A DNA stretch of 20,620 nt from NCBI GenBank assembly GCA_035544675.1, contig DATKCA010000040.1, forward strand, positions 1 through 20,620. The letters run 5' to 3'. Below the pieces are notes generated by a model. That model saw nothing but the letters and a program-made list of their open reading frames with translations, did no database searches and had not been told where the DNA came from. The first letter of the stretch is position 1. Every line of letters begins with the position of its first letter. Source of the stretch: DATKCA01 sp035544675 (GTDB lineage: Bacteria; Acidobacteriota; Thermoanaerobaculia; Gp7-AA8). A program made the position numbers and the translations under genes. Shown here one piece after another: positions 7,789 through 15,862 of the stretch.

Positions 7789-7933
7789 TAGTCGTTAGTC
7801 CTTAGTCCTTAGTCGTTAGTCCTTAGGCGTTAGGAGACCAATCGGTCTTCCTAAGGACCAAGGACTAAGGACCAAGGACTAAGGACCACGGACTAAGGAC
7901 CAAGGACTAAGGACTAGGGACTAAGGACTAAGG
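7789..7933. repeat. Heptamer array (CTAAGGA/CCAAGGA) arranged as a long inverted repeat
   Basis: About six 7-bp units of the form CCTTAGT/CGTTAGT (7789-7834) are followed by AGACC-AATC-GGTCT (7835-7848) and then about twelve units of the inverse form CTAAGGA or CCAAGGA (7849-7933). The left arm can pair imperfectly with the right arm for about 40 bp around the perfect 5-bp central stem. On the minus strand the array forms the stop codon and last residues of the transporter gene and abuts the CBS-domain relic. It is not coding in any convincing way. Confidence 0.85.
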
Positions 7934-9194
7934 CGCGGCCCTTTCTGAGCTGAGTCCGTCCCAGCCAGATACCGAGCGCCGCCCACACCATGGCCAGCGG
8001 CACCGCCACCGACGCCAGCGCCACGAGTCCCGCTCCGATGCGCCCCAGCAGTCCCTCGGTCTGCGCGCCCACCACGTCGCCGGTACGGTAGACGAACGTG
8101 TCGATGAACGCCTTCGACTTGTACTTGTCTTCGCGGCTGACCACGGTGAACAACGTCTCGCGCGCCGGACGCATGATGGCGCGCTGCGTGGCGCGGAAGA
8201 CCGACTCGAAGATCACCAGGGCCACGAGCGAGCCCACCATGGCCAGCCCGGCGTAGCCGATGGCCACGATCACCGGCACCAGCGCCAGCGCCACGTGAAC
8301 GCCGAGACGCTTCATGAGGTGGCCCGCGATCACGAGCTGCAGCACGAGGGTGGACGTCTGCACGATGAGGTCGAGCCGGGCGAAGATGCCGGTCCGCATG
8401 TCGAGGTCTTCGCCGAGGGCGGCCACCATCTGCAGGCGGGTGAAGTAGAGGAACGTGACCATCACCGCCAGGATGAGCACGTACGCGGAGATTCCCAGGA
8501 GATAGGGCGAGCGGAGGGCGGCGCGGAATCCTTCCCAGGCGCTGCCGCCGATGATCGCGCGATCCACCGCTCCGGCACCGGCGCTGTGGTCGCTCTTCAT
8601 TCGGACGAGCATCCAGGCCGAGACGACCGCCAGCATGAGGAACCCCGCCGCGACGAGCAGCAGCGCGGGCGTGCCGATGCGCTCGGCCAGGACCGATGCC
8701 AGCCATGAACCGAAGATCGCGCCGAGCGTGCCGCCGGCCGCGATCACGCCGAACAAACGTTTGCTCTGCTCGAGCGAGAAGCGGTCCGCCATCAGCGCCC
8801 AGAAGAGCATCGTGATGAAGAAGTTGAACACGCTCATCCAGACGTAGAAAACCTGGCCGGTGGTCTCGCCGACAGCGTCCGGCGCAAAGACCAGCAGCCC
8901 GTAGAACATCAGCAGGTTCGCGGCAAAGAGGACGTGCGTCGCGGCGATGAACACCATGCGCCGGAAGCGGCTGACCAGCCAGCCGAAGAGCGGGTTCGCC
9001 GCGGCGGTGATCACGAGCGTGCCCATGAAGAGCCAGCGGATGGCCTCGATGCCGCGCTGCATCCCCAGCGCCTCGCGCGCCGGGCGCAGGACCATCAGCG
9101 CCGTGAGGATGGAGAAGAAGTAGAGCGCGGCGAACACGATCGGGCCGATCTCCTCGCGGCGGACGTTGGCCAGGCGCTGCAGGACGGACGTCAT
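7914..9194 (-). CDS. MFS / NTP-NDP exchange-type membrane transporter
   Basis: A polytopic membrane protein of 426 residues with roughly ten to twelve hydrophobic segments, such as IGPIVFAALYFFSILTALMV, WLFMGTLVITAAANPLFGWL, FNFFITMLFWALMADRF and LVALASVAVPLAMVWAALGI. The motif RPAREALGMQRG in the first loop, ADRFSLEQSKRLFGVIAAGG and the late RPARETLFTVVSREDKYKSK resemble the ATP:ADP antiporter (TlcC-like) branch found in free-living bacteria, often annotated simply as MFS; the substrate is not known. ATG 9194 is preferred because the family starts just before the first helix (VLQRLANVRREEIGP); GTG 9212 would add six residues. The stop codon and the final LVLSP come from the heptamer array. 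The divergent aldo/keto reductase starts only 29 bases away. Confidence 0.82.
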   Translation of the reverse strand: MTSVLQRLANVRREEIGPIVFAALYFFSILTALMVLRPAREALGMQRGIEAIRWLFMGTLVITAAANPLFGWLVSRFRRMVFIAATHVLFAANLLMFYGLLVFAPDAVGETTGQVFYVWMSVFNFFITMLFWALMADRFSLEQSKRLFGVIAAGGTLGAIFGSWLASVLAERIGTPALLLVAAGFLMLAVVSAWMLVRMKSDHSAGAGAVDRAIIGGSAWEGFRAALRSPYLLGISAYVLILAVMVTFLYFTRLQMVAALGEDLDMRTGIFARLDLIVQTSTLVLQLVIAGHLMKRLGVHVALALVPVIVAIGYAGLAMVGSLVALVIFESVFRATQRAIMRPARETLFTVVSREDKYKSKAFIDTFVYRTGDVVGAQTEGLLGRIGAGLVALASVAVPLAMVWAALGIWLGRTQLRKGRALVLSP

Positions 9195-9223
9195 GGGGTA
9201 CGATTCGGCCACAGGAGCGCGAA

Positions 9224-10198
9224 ATGATCAATCGTCGTGAATGGTTTGGCGTGACTCTCCGTGCTGGTGCGGCCGTTTCTCTCTGGCCCGGTCTTCTGAA
9301 GGCGGGTCTTGTGAAGGGGACGCAGAGCGAAGGGCTCATCATGCGCGCCATCCCATCCAGCGGCGAGCGCGTCCCGGTCATCGGCCTTGGCAGCTCCGCG
9401 ACGTTCTCGCAGGTGGCCAGGAGCGAGGACGTCAGCGCGCTGCGCGAAGTGCTGAAGGCGATGGTCGAGCACGGCGCAAAGGTGTTCGATACCGCGCCGG
9501 CCTACGGCGCGTCGGAGCAGGTGGCGGGGAGCATCGCCAACGAGCTCGGCATTGCCGGCAAGATCTTCTGGGCCACGAAGGTCAACGTGGCCGGCCGTGG
9601 CGGCGGAACGGCCGATCCGGACGCCGCGAAACTGCAGATCGAGGGATCGTTCGCCAAGTTCAAGGTTCCGCAGATCGACCTGATCCAGGTCCACAACCTG
9701 GCCGACATTCCCACCCAGCTCGGCATCCTCAAGGACTACAAGCGCCAGAAGCGCGTGCGCTACATCGGCGTCACGTCCACCAGCAAGAGCCAGTACGACC
9801 GGCTGATCGAAGTGATGCGGACCGAGCCGATCGACTTCATCGGAGTCGACTATGCGGTCGACAACCGCGACGTCGAGCAGACGATCCTGCCGCTGGCGCA
9901 GGAGCGGAAGATCGGCGTGCTGGTCTATGTCCCGTTCGGCCGGACCAGACTGTTCCAACGCGTGGCGGGCAAAGAGGTGCCGGAGTGGGCCAGGGAGTTC
10001 GACGCCACGACCTGGGCCCAGTTCTTCATCAAGTACGTGGCCGCGCACCCGGCCGTCACGACTGTGACACCGGCTACCAGCAAGGTCACACACATGATCG
10101 ACAACATCGGCGGCGGCAGCGGGCGCCTTCCCGATGCGGCGATGAGAAGGCGGATGGCGGAGTTCGTCGACGCGCTGCCGCCTCCGCCGCCGCGTTGA
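9224..10198 (+). CDS. Aldo/keto reductase with Tat-type export signal
   Basis: A 324-residue NADPH-type aldo/keto reductase. The N-terminus NRREWFGVTLRAGAAVSL has a twin-arginine motif at R4-R5, a following hydrophobic stretch and a plausible cleavage region near residue 27, so export by Tat or lipid-free periplasmic anchoring is likely. The catalytic tetrad can be read as Asp and Tyr in FDTAPAYGASE, Lys in ATKVNV and His in IQVHNL. The barrel continues through RYIGVTSTSKSQYD, DFIGVDYAVDNRD and TTVTPATSKVTHMIDNIGGG. AGGAG seven bases before ATG 9224 supports this start. The protein ends in a short poly-proline run. The physiological substrate is unknown. A bidirectional terminator separates it from the convergent pntB. 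Confidence 0.9.
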   Translation: MINRREWFGVTLRAGAAVSLWPGLLKAGLVKGTQSEGLIMRAIPSSGERVPVIGLGSSATFSQVARSEDVSALREVLKAMVEHGAKVFDTAPAYGASEQVAGSIANELGIAGKIFWATKVNVAGRGGGTADPDAAKLQIEGSFAKFKVPQIDLIQVHNLADIPTQLGILKDYKRQKRVRYIGVTSTSKSQYDRLIEVMRTEPIDFIGVDYAVDNRDVEQTILPLAQERKIGVLVYVPFGRTRLFQRVAGKEVPEWAREFDATTWAQFFIKYVAAHPAVTTVTPATSKVTHMIDNIGGGSGRLPDAAMRRRMAEFVDALPPPPPR

Positions 10199-10200
10199 GC

Positions 10201-10222
10201 ACGCCGCCATTCCTGGCGGCGT
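10201..10222. terminator. Bidirectional terminator between the aldo/keto reductase and pntB
   Basis: ACGCCGCC and GGCGGCGT form a perfect 8-bp stem around ATTCCT, placed exactly between two convergent stop codons (10196-10198 and 10224-10226). It is followed by TT on the plus strand, so a short U-tract is present; on the minus strand no U-tract is seen. Confidence 0.65.
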
Positions 10223-10223
10223 T

Positions 10224-11660
10224 TCACGACAACTGCTTCAACTCCCCCACGATCCCCTGCAGCGCCTTCTTGGCGTCGAGGAACAGCATCATCGTGTTCG
10301 GGTACTCGAACAGCTCGTTCTTGATGCCGGCGAAGCCGGCCCCGAGCGAGCGCTTGATGACGATGACCGAGCGCGCGTTCCAGGCCTGGATCACCGGCAT
10401 GCCGGCGATGGGGCTGGCTGGGTTCTTCTCCGCGGCGGGATTGACGACGTCGTTGGCGCCGATGATGAGCGCCACGTCCGCGGACTTCAGCTCGCGGTTG
10501 GATTCCTCCAGCTCCAGCAGCTTCTCGTATTCGATGTCCGCCTCGGCCAGCAGCACGTTCATGTGTCCGGGCATGCGCCCGGCCACGGGATGGACCGCAT
10601 ACAGCACGCGCGCGCCGCGGCCTTCGAGAAGATCGGCGATCTCCGCGACCGTGTGCTGCGCCTGAGCGACGGCCAGACCGTATCCGGGAACCACGATCAC
10701 GGTCTCCGCGGCATCGAGCAGGATGGCCGCCTCTTCCGGTCCGCCCGACTTCACCGGACCGTATTCGCCGCCGCCGGCCGCCCCTTCCGCTACCGCTCCA
10801 AATCCGCCGAACACCACGTTCACCAGCGAGCGGTTCATCGCCTCGGTCATCACCTTGGTGAGGATCAGGCCGGAGGCGCCCACGAGCGCGCCGGCCACGA
10901 TGAGCATCGGGTTGTTGATGACGAAACCGGTGGCCGCGGCCGCCAGGCCCGAATACGAGTTGAGCAGCGAGATGACGACGGGCATGTCGGCGCCGCCGAT
11001 CGGAATCACCAGCATGACGCCGAGAACGAGAGCCAGGCTCACGACGAGCCAGGCCAGCAGCGCGTAGGTCAGCGGCGCCAGCGTGCCGAACGCGAACCAG
11101 ATGCCGATGGCCACAGGGATGATGAAGAGCACGGCGTTGATCAGGTGGCGGGCGGGGAGAATCATCGGCTCGCTCTTCACGACTTTCCCCTGCAGCTTGA
11201 GGTAGGCGATGACACTGCCGCTGAAGGTGACGCCGCCGATGAGAATCGAGAGCGCCATCGTGAGCGCCGATGAGCCGCCGATGACGTCGGCCAGACGATC
11301 GGTCCGGCCCGGCTCGATGTAGACGAGGTAGAGAGTGGACACGGACACCAGGACCGAGGCGCCTCCGCCGAAGCCGTTGAAGATGGCCACCATCTCCGGC
11401 ATCATCGTCATGGGCACGCGCATCGCGCCGATCCAGCCGATCGTCGATCCCACGACCACCCCGGCGATGATCCAGCGGTAGTCGATCCGTCCCGCCTCGA
11501 CGAGCGTGCCGACGATCGCCAGCAGCATCCCCAGTGCGGCCAGAGCCGCTCCGCGCCGGGCGGACTTCACCTTGGTCATGCCCTTCAATCCGATGATGAA
11601 GAGCGCGGCCGATACGAGATAGAGGAGCTGCGCGAGGCTCTGAAGGAACTGCGCGCTCAT
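10224..11660 (-). CDS. pntB: NAD(P) transhydrogenase subunit beta
   Basis: PntB carries the rest of the membrane channel and the NADP(H)-binding domain III of proton-translocating transhydrogenase, which drives NADPH formation from NADH using the proton gradient. The N-terminal two-thirds is a bundle of hydrophobic helices (from LAQLLYLVSAALFIIGLKGM through WIIAGVVVGSTIGWIGAM). Domain III follows from about residue 320: VIVPGYGLAVAQAQHTVAEI, the Rossmann-type NADP loop, then VHPVAGRMPGHMNVLLAEA, IIGANDVVNPAAEKNP and IVIKRSLGAGFAGIKNELF, all hallmarks of the family. Length, 478 residues, is near the usual 460-480. Its ATG overlaps the pntAB stop by four bases (ATGA), so translation is probably coupled. 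It is the last gene of the operon. Confidence 0.97.
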   Translation of the reverse strand: MSAQFLQSLAQLLYLVSAALFIIGLKGMTKVKSARRGAALAALGMLLAIVGTLVEAGRIDYRWIIAGVVVGSTIGWIGAMRVPMTMMPEMVAIFNGFGGGASVLVSVSTLYLVYIEPGRTDRLADVIGGSSALTMALSILIGGVTFSGSVIAYLKLQGKVVKSEPMILPARHLINAVLFIIPVAIGIWFAFGTLAPLTYALLAWLVVSLALVLGVMLVIPIGGADMPVVISLLNSYSGLAAAATGFVINNPMLIVAGALVGASGLILTKVMTEAMNRSLVNVVFGGFGAVAEGAAGGGEYGPVKSGGPEEAAILLDAAETVIVVPGYGLAVAQAQHTVAEIADLLEGRGARVLYAVHPVAGRMPGHMNVLLAEADIEYEKLLELEESNRELKSADVALIIGANDVVNPAAEKNPASPIAGMPVIQAWNARSVIVIKRSLGAGFAGIKNELFEYPNTMMLFLDAKKALQGIVGELKQLS

Positions 11661-11941
11661 GCCTTCTTCCGCCCGAACATCTTGAGCATGCGGTCGGTGA
11701 CGGCGAACCCGCCCACCACGTTGATCATCGCGAACACGATGGCGATGAAGCCGAGGACGTTGCTCATGGTGATGTTGCCGCTGTTCGCGGCCAACAGAGC
11801 GCCCACGATGGTGATCCCGGAGATGGCGTTGGCCCCCGACATCAGCGGCGTGTGCAGCGTCGGCGGGACCTTGTTGATGATCTCCAGGCCGACGAACATC
11901 GCCAGAACGAAAAGATAGATACCGATCAGCAGCGCACCCAC
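11657..11941 (-). CDS. pntAB: NAD(P) transhydrogenase subunit alpha, membrane part
   Basis: A 94-residue membrane subunit, the stand-alone equivalent of the C-terminal membrane helices of E. coli PntA. Three to four hydrophobic helices are visible (LLIGIYLFVLAMFVGLEI, SGITIVGALLAANSG, VLGFIAIVFAMINVVGGFAV). The conserved loop VPPTLHTPLMSGANAISG is the clear family signature. The start is GTG 11941, overlapping the pntAA stop by one base (TAGTG), and the gene overlaps pntB by four bases, so all three genes form one coupled operon. Splitting alpha into two genes is the arrangement known from Rhodospirillum rubrum and many other bacteria. C-terminal RMLKMFGRKKA is a normal cytoplasmic end. Confidence 0.95.
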   Translation of the reverse strand: MGALLIGIYLFVLAMFVGLEIINKVPPTLHTPLMSGANAISGITIVGALLAANSGNITMSNVLGFIAIVFAMINVVGGFAVTDRMLKMFGRKKA

Positions 11942-13074
11942 TATGCGTTCCCCTCCAGAAGCCCGGCCGTCGGCGCGTGCGTGACGGTTCCGCCGTGTGT
12001 CAGCAGCGCGCCGCGGATGATTTCGTTGCTCATGTCCAGATTCACGGCCCCCTTCTGGACGAGCTCGAACAGCAGAGACTGAATGTTGCGCGAGTAGAGC
12101 ACGCTGGCGTCGTGAGGCATCGTCGCGGACAGGTTCGTGTAGCCGAGGATCCGGACGCCGTTGTGGACCACTTCGCCGTTCTTCGACAGCTCGCAGTTGC
12201 CGCCCGCCTCCACGGCCAGATCGATGACCAGCGAGCCGGGCCGCATCGTCTCCACCATCTCCCGCGTCACCAGGACCGGCGCCTTCTTCCCCGGCACCAG
12301 GGCCGTGGTGATCACGACGTCGGCGGCGGCGACGTGGCGGTTGACGATCTCGCGCTGCTGCCGGAGGAAGTCGGCGCTGACCTCGCGCGCGTAGCCGCCG
12401 CTCCCTTCGCCGCTCTCCTCCATCGGCAGGTCGATGAAGCGGCCGCCCAGCGACTGCACCTGCTCTTTCACCGCCGGGCGGATGTCGTTGACTTCGACGA
12501 CCGCGCCCAGGCGCCGGGCCGTGGCCAGGGCCTGCAGTCCGGCCACGCCGGCGCCCATCACCACGACCTTGGCCGGTTTGATCGTGCCGGCCGCGGTCAT
12601 CAGCAGCGGGAAGTATCGCGGCAGCTCCGTGGCGGCGATGAGTGCGGCCTTGTATCCGGCGATGCTGGCCTGGGAGGAGAGCGCGTCCATCGTCTGCGCG
12701 CGCGTCGTGCGCGGCAGCAGCTCCAGGGCCAGGCTGGTGATCTGGCCGGAGGCGAGGGCGCGGACCACGTCGTGGTTGCGATACGGAGCGAGGAGCGCCA
12801 GGAGGATCGCGCCCGGCTTCATCCGCGCGATGTCGGCCGGGGAGGGTGGGCCGACCGACGCCACGATGTCCGCCGCCGCGAATCCGTCGGCGCGCGCCGC
12901 CATGCTGGCCCCCGCGCTGGTGAACTGGTCATCGGGAAAGAATGCGGAGGCTCCGGCGTCGCGCTCGACCGCGGCGGTCAGCCCGGCTTTGACGAACGCG
13001 CGGATCGTTTCCGGCGTCGCCGCCACGCGCGTCTCGCCATCGCCAGACTCCTTCGGAATGAAGAGGTTCGGCAT
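11941..13074 (-). CDS. pntAA: NAD(P) transhydrogenase subunit alpha, NAD-binding part
   Basis: The 377-residue soluble NAD(H)-binding domain I. Landmarks are IPKESGDGETRVAATPETIR at the N-terminus, TTRAQTMDALSSQASIAGYK, the dinucleotide loop VMGAGVAGLQALATARRLGA followed by VNDIRPAVKEQVQSLGG, and the C-terminal NLSATMPHDASVLYSRNI. The long mobile loop with DLPMEESGEGSGGYA is also present. The family length is about 370-385, so the gene is intact. ATG 13074 fits the family start; no clear Shine-Dalgarno is visible. A TACAAT hexamer lies at 13083-13088 only about nine bases upstream, without a matching -35, so the promoter is not assigned. A REPIN-like element lies just upstream and could affect expression. 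Confidence 0.96.
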   Translation of the reverse strand: MPNLFIPKESGDGETRVAATPETIRAFVKAGLTAAVERDAGASAFFPDDQFTSAGASMAARADGFAAADIVASVGPPSPADIARMKPGAILLALLAPYRNHDVVRALASGQITSLALELLPRTTRAQTMDALSSQASIAGYKAALIAATELPRYFPLLMTAAGTIKPAKVVVMGAGVAGLQALATARRLGAVVEVNDIRPAVKEQVQSLGGRFIDLPMEESGEGSGGYAREVSADFLRQQREIVNRHVAAADVVITTALVPGKKAPVLVTREMVETMRPGSLVIDLAVEAGGNCELSKNGEVVHNGVRILGYTNLSATMPHDASVLYSRNIQSLLFELVQKGAVNLDMSNEIIRGALLTHGGTVTHAPTAGLLEGNA

Positions 13075-13095
13075 GCGCGCGGCATTGTAAGTCCT

Positions 13096-13250
13096 GGGGT
13101 CAGGTCTTTCCTTTTGTCTTTTCCTGCGACCGGTAGAATTGCAGAGAGGAGTGTCGTTTCTGGCGCGCCGCCGAACCAGGCTCTGGCGGACCGTTCCTCT
13201 CGGGACGCTCTACACCCGGTAGAAAAGTGCAAAAGGAAAGACCTGACCCC
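13096..13250. repeat. REPIN-like inverted pair of REP sequences
   Basis: The left arm (13096-13116) starts GGGGTCAGGTCTTTCC and continues TTTTG; the right arm ending at 13250 is its exact inverse over 21 bases and is preceded by GGTAGAAAAGTGC. Inside are GAGAGGA (13144) with TCCTCTC (13195) and CCGCC with GGCGG around CCAG-GCT-CTGG, so the whole element can fold as a nested hairpin of about 155 bases. A third single arm of the same sequence occurs at 18571-18608. GGGGTCAGG-type arms are known from REP elements linked to REP-associated (Y1) transposases; no transposase is in this window. Confidence 0.75.
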
Positions 13251-13260
13251 CTTCAGATCC

Positions 13261-13422
13261 CCAGCAGCGCCACGATGAGGGCTCTTTCGCGGCTGGTGAT
13301 GGGTATGGCGCCGCAGTCCCCACAGTCCCCACACCATGTACACGGCGCCGAACGCCATCAATAGATAGATGGCCTGATCGGCCAGTCGCGAGCCGAGTGC
13401 CTCGACGGCGGTTTGGGCGGTG
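13261..13422 (-). other. Intergenic stretch with possible membrane-protein fragment
   Basis: Between the REPIN and otsB the minus strand can be read as LADQAIYLLMAFGAVYMVWG and then LWGLRRHTHHQPR, a plausible hydrophobic helix with a His-rich end. It has no convincing start of its own, because an in-frame start would lie inside otsB, and it runs on into the REPIN. A 9-base tandem duplication (TGGGGACTG twice) lies within it. In another frame ITSRERALIVALLGI and a stop can also be read, so a frameshifted relic is possible. Nothing else is seen here. Confidence 0.25.
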
Positions 13423-14211
13423 TCACATGGCGGAGAACCGAGGCGCCGGCGCTCGCGGCGGCTTGCCGATCTCACTTCTCAGCGCGGCACAGAGGCCGTC
13501 CACGGTTGCCACTACCTGCAACCCTTCGATGGCGGGAGGATTTCGCTCGCTGCTCCTGACGAAGATGGCGCTGCCGCGCTCCGCGGCGAGCGCGAGCGCC
13601 TCGAAGTCCGTCCTGTCGTCGCCGGCATAGATGACGCGGCGTGCCTGCACGAGGCCGGCGATGGCGCGGATCGCGGCGCGCTTGCCGCCGCCCGGCACCC
13701 GCGCCTCCACCACCTTGCGGCCGGGTAGGAGATCGAGGCCGTTGTGGCCCGCCCACCGCGCGAAGCGGCTCAGAAGCGGCGCGAGGTCGTCCGGCTCACG
13801 GCCGCGGTAGTGCAGGGCCACGGAGAACTTCTTCGGCTCGATCAGCAGGCCTGCGAGGGTGAGCTCCACGAGCAGCCCGGCGTCGAGATCGGGAATGACG
13901 CGCGGCGCGGACCAGAGCATCCGGCCGTGGGCGTCCACGCACTCGTGGCCGTGCGATCCGGCGACGATGGCCGGGACCCCGCCCAGGCGGAAGCGAACGT
14001 CGTCGACGTCGCGGCCGCTGACGACGGCCAGGACGATCGACGGCGAGGACGCACACTCTTCCAGGAGCCGGAACGCGCTCTCCTCGATGAACGCGTCGTC
14101 GGGCCGTGGCGTGATGCGGGCGATGGTGCCGTCAAAGTCCGTGGCCAGAAGCAGCGTCGAGCCGGGGTCCTTCGTGAGTTTGTCAGGCACCTCGAGCGTG
14201 CAGCAGCTCAT
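13423..14211 (-). CDS. otsB: Trehalose-6-phosphate phosphatase
   Basis: OtsB removes phosphate from trehalose-6-phosphate to give trehalose, the last step of the OtsA-OtsB route in the cytoplasm. HAD motif I is DFDGT with the nucleophile D25 and acid/base D27. SGRDVDDVRFRLGG is the next conserved block, SHGHE follows, then KKFSVALHYRG, and the late GDDRTDFEA supplies the metal-binding acids. The length (262) is usual for bacterial OtsB. ATG 14211 has AAGGAGG a few bases upstream, and the first 29 bases overlap otsA, so the two are co-translated from one mRNA. The Arg/Pro-rich tail (KPPRAPAPRFSAM) looks unstructured. Confidence 0.95.
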   Translation of the reverse strand: MSCCTLEVPDKLTKDPGSTLLLATDFDGTIARITPRPDDAFIEESAFRLLEECASSPSIVLAVVSGRDVDDVRFRLGGVPAIVAGSHGHECVDAHGRMLWSAPRVIPDLDAGLLVELTLAGLLIEPKKFSVALHYRGREPDDLAPLLSRFARWAGHNGLDLLPGRKVVEARVPGGGKRAAIRAIAGLVQARRVIYAGDDRTDFEALALAAERGSAIFVRSSERNPPAIEGLQVVATVDGLCAALRSEIGKPPRAPAPRFSAM

Positions 14212-15748
14212 GATCCTCCTTTCGGCCGGCGCGCGCCGTGCGAACGCGCCGGAGGTCCGTCAGCAGGTTGGCCGACCAGTCGTAGATGGTATTGCGCGCC
14301 ACGGCCGATCGGAGAGAGCGCATGCGCAGCGTGCGCTCGGGAACGGGCATCTCCACGGCGCGCAGAATGGCCGCGGCGACGTCACGGACGTCGTAGGGAT
14401 TGACGATGAGAGCGTCGCGCAGCTCTCTGGCCGCGCCGGCGAAACGGCTCAGCACAAGCGTGCCTCGATCGTCGGTGCAGGAGGCCACGTATTCCTTGGC
14501 CACCAGGTTCATCCCGTCGTGCAGTGGCGTCACCAGCGCACTGTCCGCCATCGCGTAATAGCGGCGCACTTCGGCGGGTGACGCGCCCTGGTCGCGGAGC
14601 ACGATGGGTTGCCACGAGCCGCGTTCAAAGCGCTGGTTCACGCGAGCGACCTCGTCGCGCAGCTCCTGCATCACGTGGCGATAACGGCCGATCCTCTGGC
14701 GCGAGGGGGCGGCCAGTTGAACCAGGACGTAACGCCTGGCCAGGTGCGGCGCGCCGTCCAGCAGCGTCTCGACGGCAAGGACCCGTTCGACGAGACCCTT
14801 GGTGTAGTCGGCCCGGTCGACCGCGACGCTGACGTGGATGTCCGCGTCGATGCCGAGCTCGCGGCGCAGCCGGACTCCCTCGTCGCGCCCGGCCGCGGGG
14901 AACGGCCACTCGACGCTGATCGGATACGTCCGAACCAGCGTGCGGTAGCCGCGGTGCATCACGGCCCTCTCTTCCCAGTCGACCTCGCGCCCGAGAAGGC
15001 GCGAGGCCGACTCGAGAAAGCACCGGCCGTCGTCGTCGGTGTGGAACCCGATCACGTCGGAGCCGAGCAGCCCCTCGATGAGATTGCGGCTCCACGGACA
15101 GATGCCGAACATCTCCGGCTCCGGCCAGGGGATGTGCCAGAAGAGGCCGACGACTGCCGCGCTGTTTCTCTCGCGGATGCGCTGCGGCACGAGCGCGAAG
15201 TGGTAGTCCTGGACGAGAATCGGCGAGTCAGGGCCGGCCGCAACGGCGGCATCGGCAAATCGGCGATTCACGTCCCGATAGGCGGACCAGTCCTCGTAAC
15301 GGAAGATGGGGCGGACGTGGGCGCGATGGCAGAGCGGCCAGAGCGCCTCGTTCGCGAAACCACTGTAGTACCGGTCGACTTCGCGATCCGAGAGGAAGAT
15401 GCGCTGGAGCGTGTAGGAGGGTTTCCCGGGCGGCACGGCCACAGTCCCGTCGGGGGCCGCGGTCTCCACGTCGGCCGAGCCCGAGCCGTGGGCGATCCAG
15501 GTGCCGCCGCAGGCGCGGAGGAGGGGCTCGATCCCGGTGACCAGACCGCCGGGCGGCCGTCGTACGGTGATGGAGCCGTCGCCGGCGCGCTCGTGGACGT
15601 AGGGCTCGCGGTTGGCCAAGACGACCAGGGGAGCGCGGCCGAGGCCGCCGGCGGCCTCGATGAGCCGCCCCACATCGGATGGTGCGCGCACCTCGGGGCG
15701 GATCGTTCTCGATCCGGGGGGAGTCTTTCCCCAGGGACGCAGGTCCAT
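14183..15748 (-). CDS. otsA: Trehalose-6-phosphate synthase (GT20)
   Basis: OtsA joins a nucleotide-glucose donor with glucose-6-phosphate to form trehalose-6-phosphate. Family GT20 motifs are clear: VVLANREPYVHE with PGGLVTGIEPLL in the N-terminal loop, VDRYYSGFANEALWPLCH, VQDYHFALVPQRIRE, GLFWHIPWPEPEMFG, VAVDRADYTKGLVERVLAVE with the donor-binding Arg and Lys, and LHDGMNLVAKEYVA. Length is 521 residues, slightly longer than the 460-500 of many OtsA proteins because of about 40 N-terminal residues. ATG 15748 has AGGAGG a few bases upstream. The otsB start lies inside the otsA 3' end. A sigma70-like promoter framed by palindromic boxes lies about 115-150 bases upstream. Confidence 0.95.
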   Translation of the reverse strand: MDLRPWGKTPPGSRTIRPEVRAPSDVGRLIEAAGGLGRAPLVVLANREPYVHERAGDGSITVRRPPGGLVTGIEPLLRACGGTWIAHGSGSADVETAAPDGTVAVPPGKPSYTLQRIFLSDREVDRYYSGFANEALWPLCHRAHVRPIFRYEDWSAYRDVNRRFADAAVAAGPDSPILVQDYHFALVPQRIRERNSAAVVGLFWHIPWPEPEMFGICPWSRNLIEGLLGSDVIGFHTDDDGRCFLESASRLLGREVDWEERAVMHRGYRTLVRTYPISVEWPFPAAGRDEGVRLRRELGIDADIHVSVAVDRADYTKGLVERVLAVETLLDGAPHLARRYVLVQLAAPSRQRIGRYRHVMQELRDEVARVNQRFERGSWQPIVLRDQGASPAEVRRYYAMADSALVTPLHDGMNLVAKEYVASCTDDRGTLVLSRFAGAARELRDALIVNPYDVRDVAAAILRAVEMPVPERTLRMRSLRSAVARNTIYDWSANLLTDLRRVRTARAGRKEDHELLHARGA

Positions 15749-15862
15749 GACACCTCCTCACGATTGGATTCCGGGAGACGGGCCCGGCGGTGCCGGAGTT
15801 TCCCGGGGTGAGTGGTGGCCCGACCACTCACAGATGCCTGCGGACGTTCTCCGCACCCTTGG

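Noticed and set aside
7789..7933. CRISPR array
   Set aside because: Units are 7 bp, contiguous and reversed half-way, with no spacers and no cas genes.
11977..13278. Plus-strand frame of 433 codons opposite pntAA
   Set aside because: Antisense shadow rich in His/Arg/Asp; pntAA on the other strand is unambiguous.
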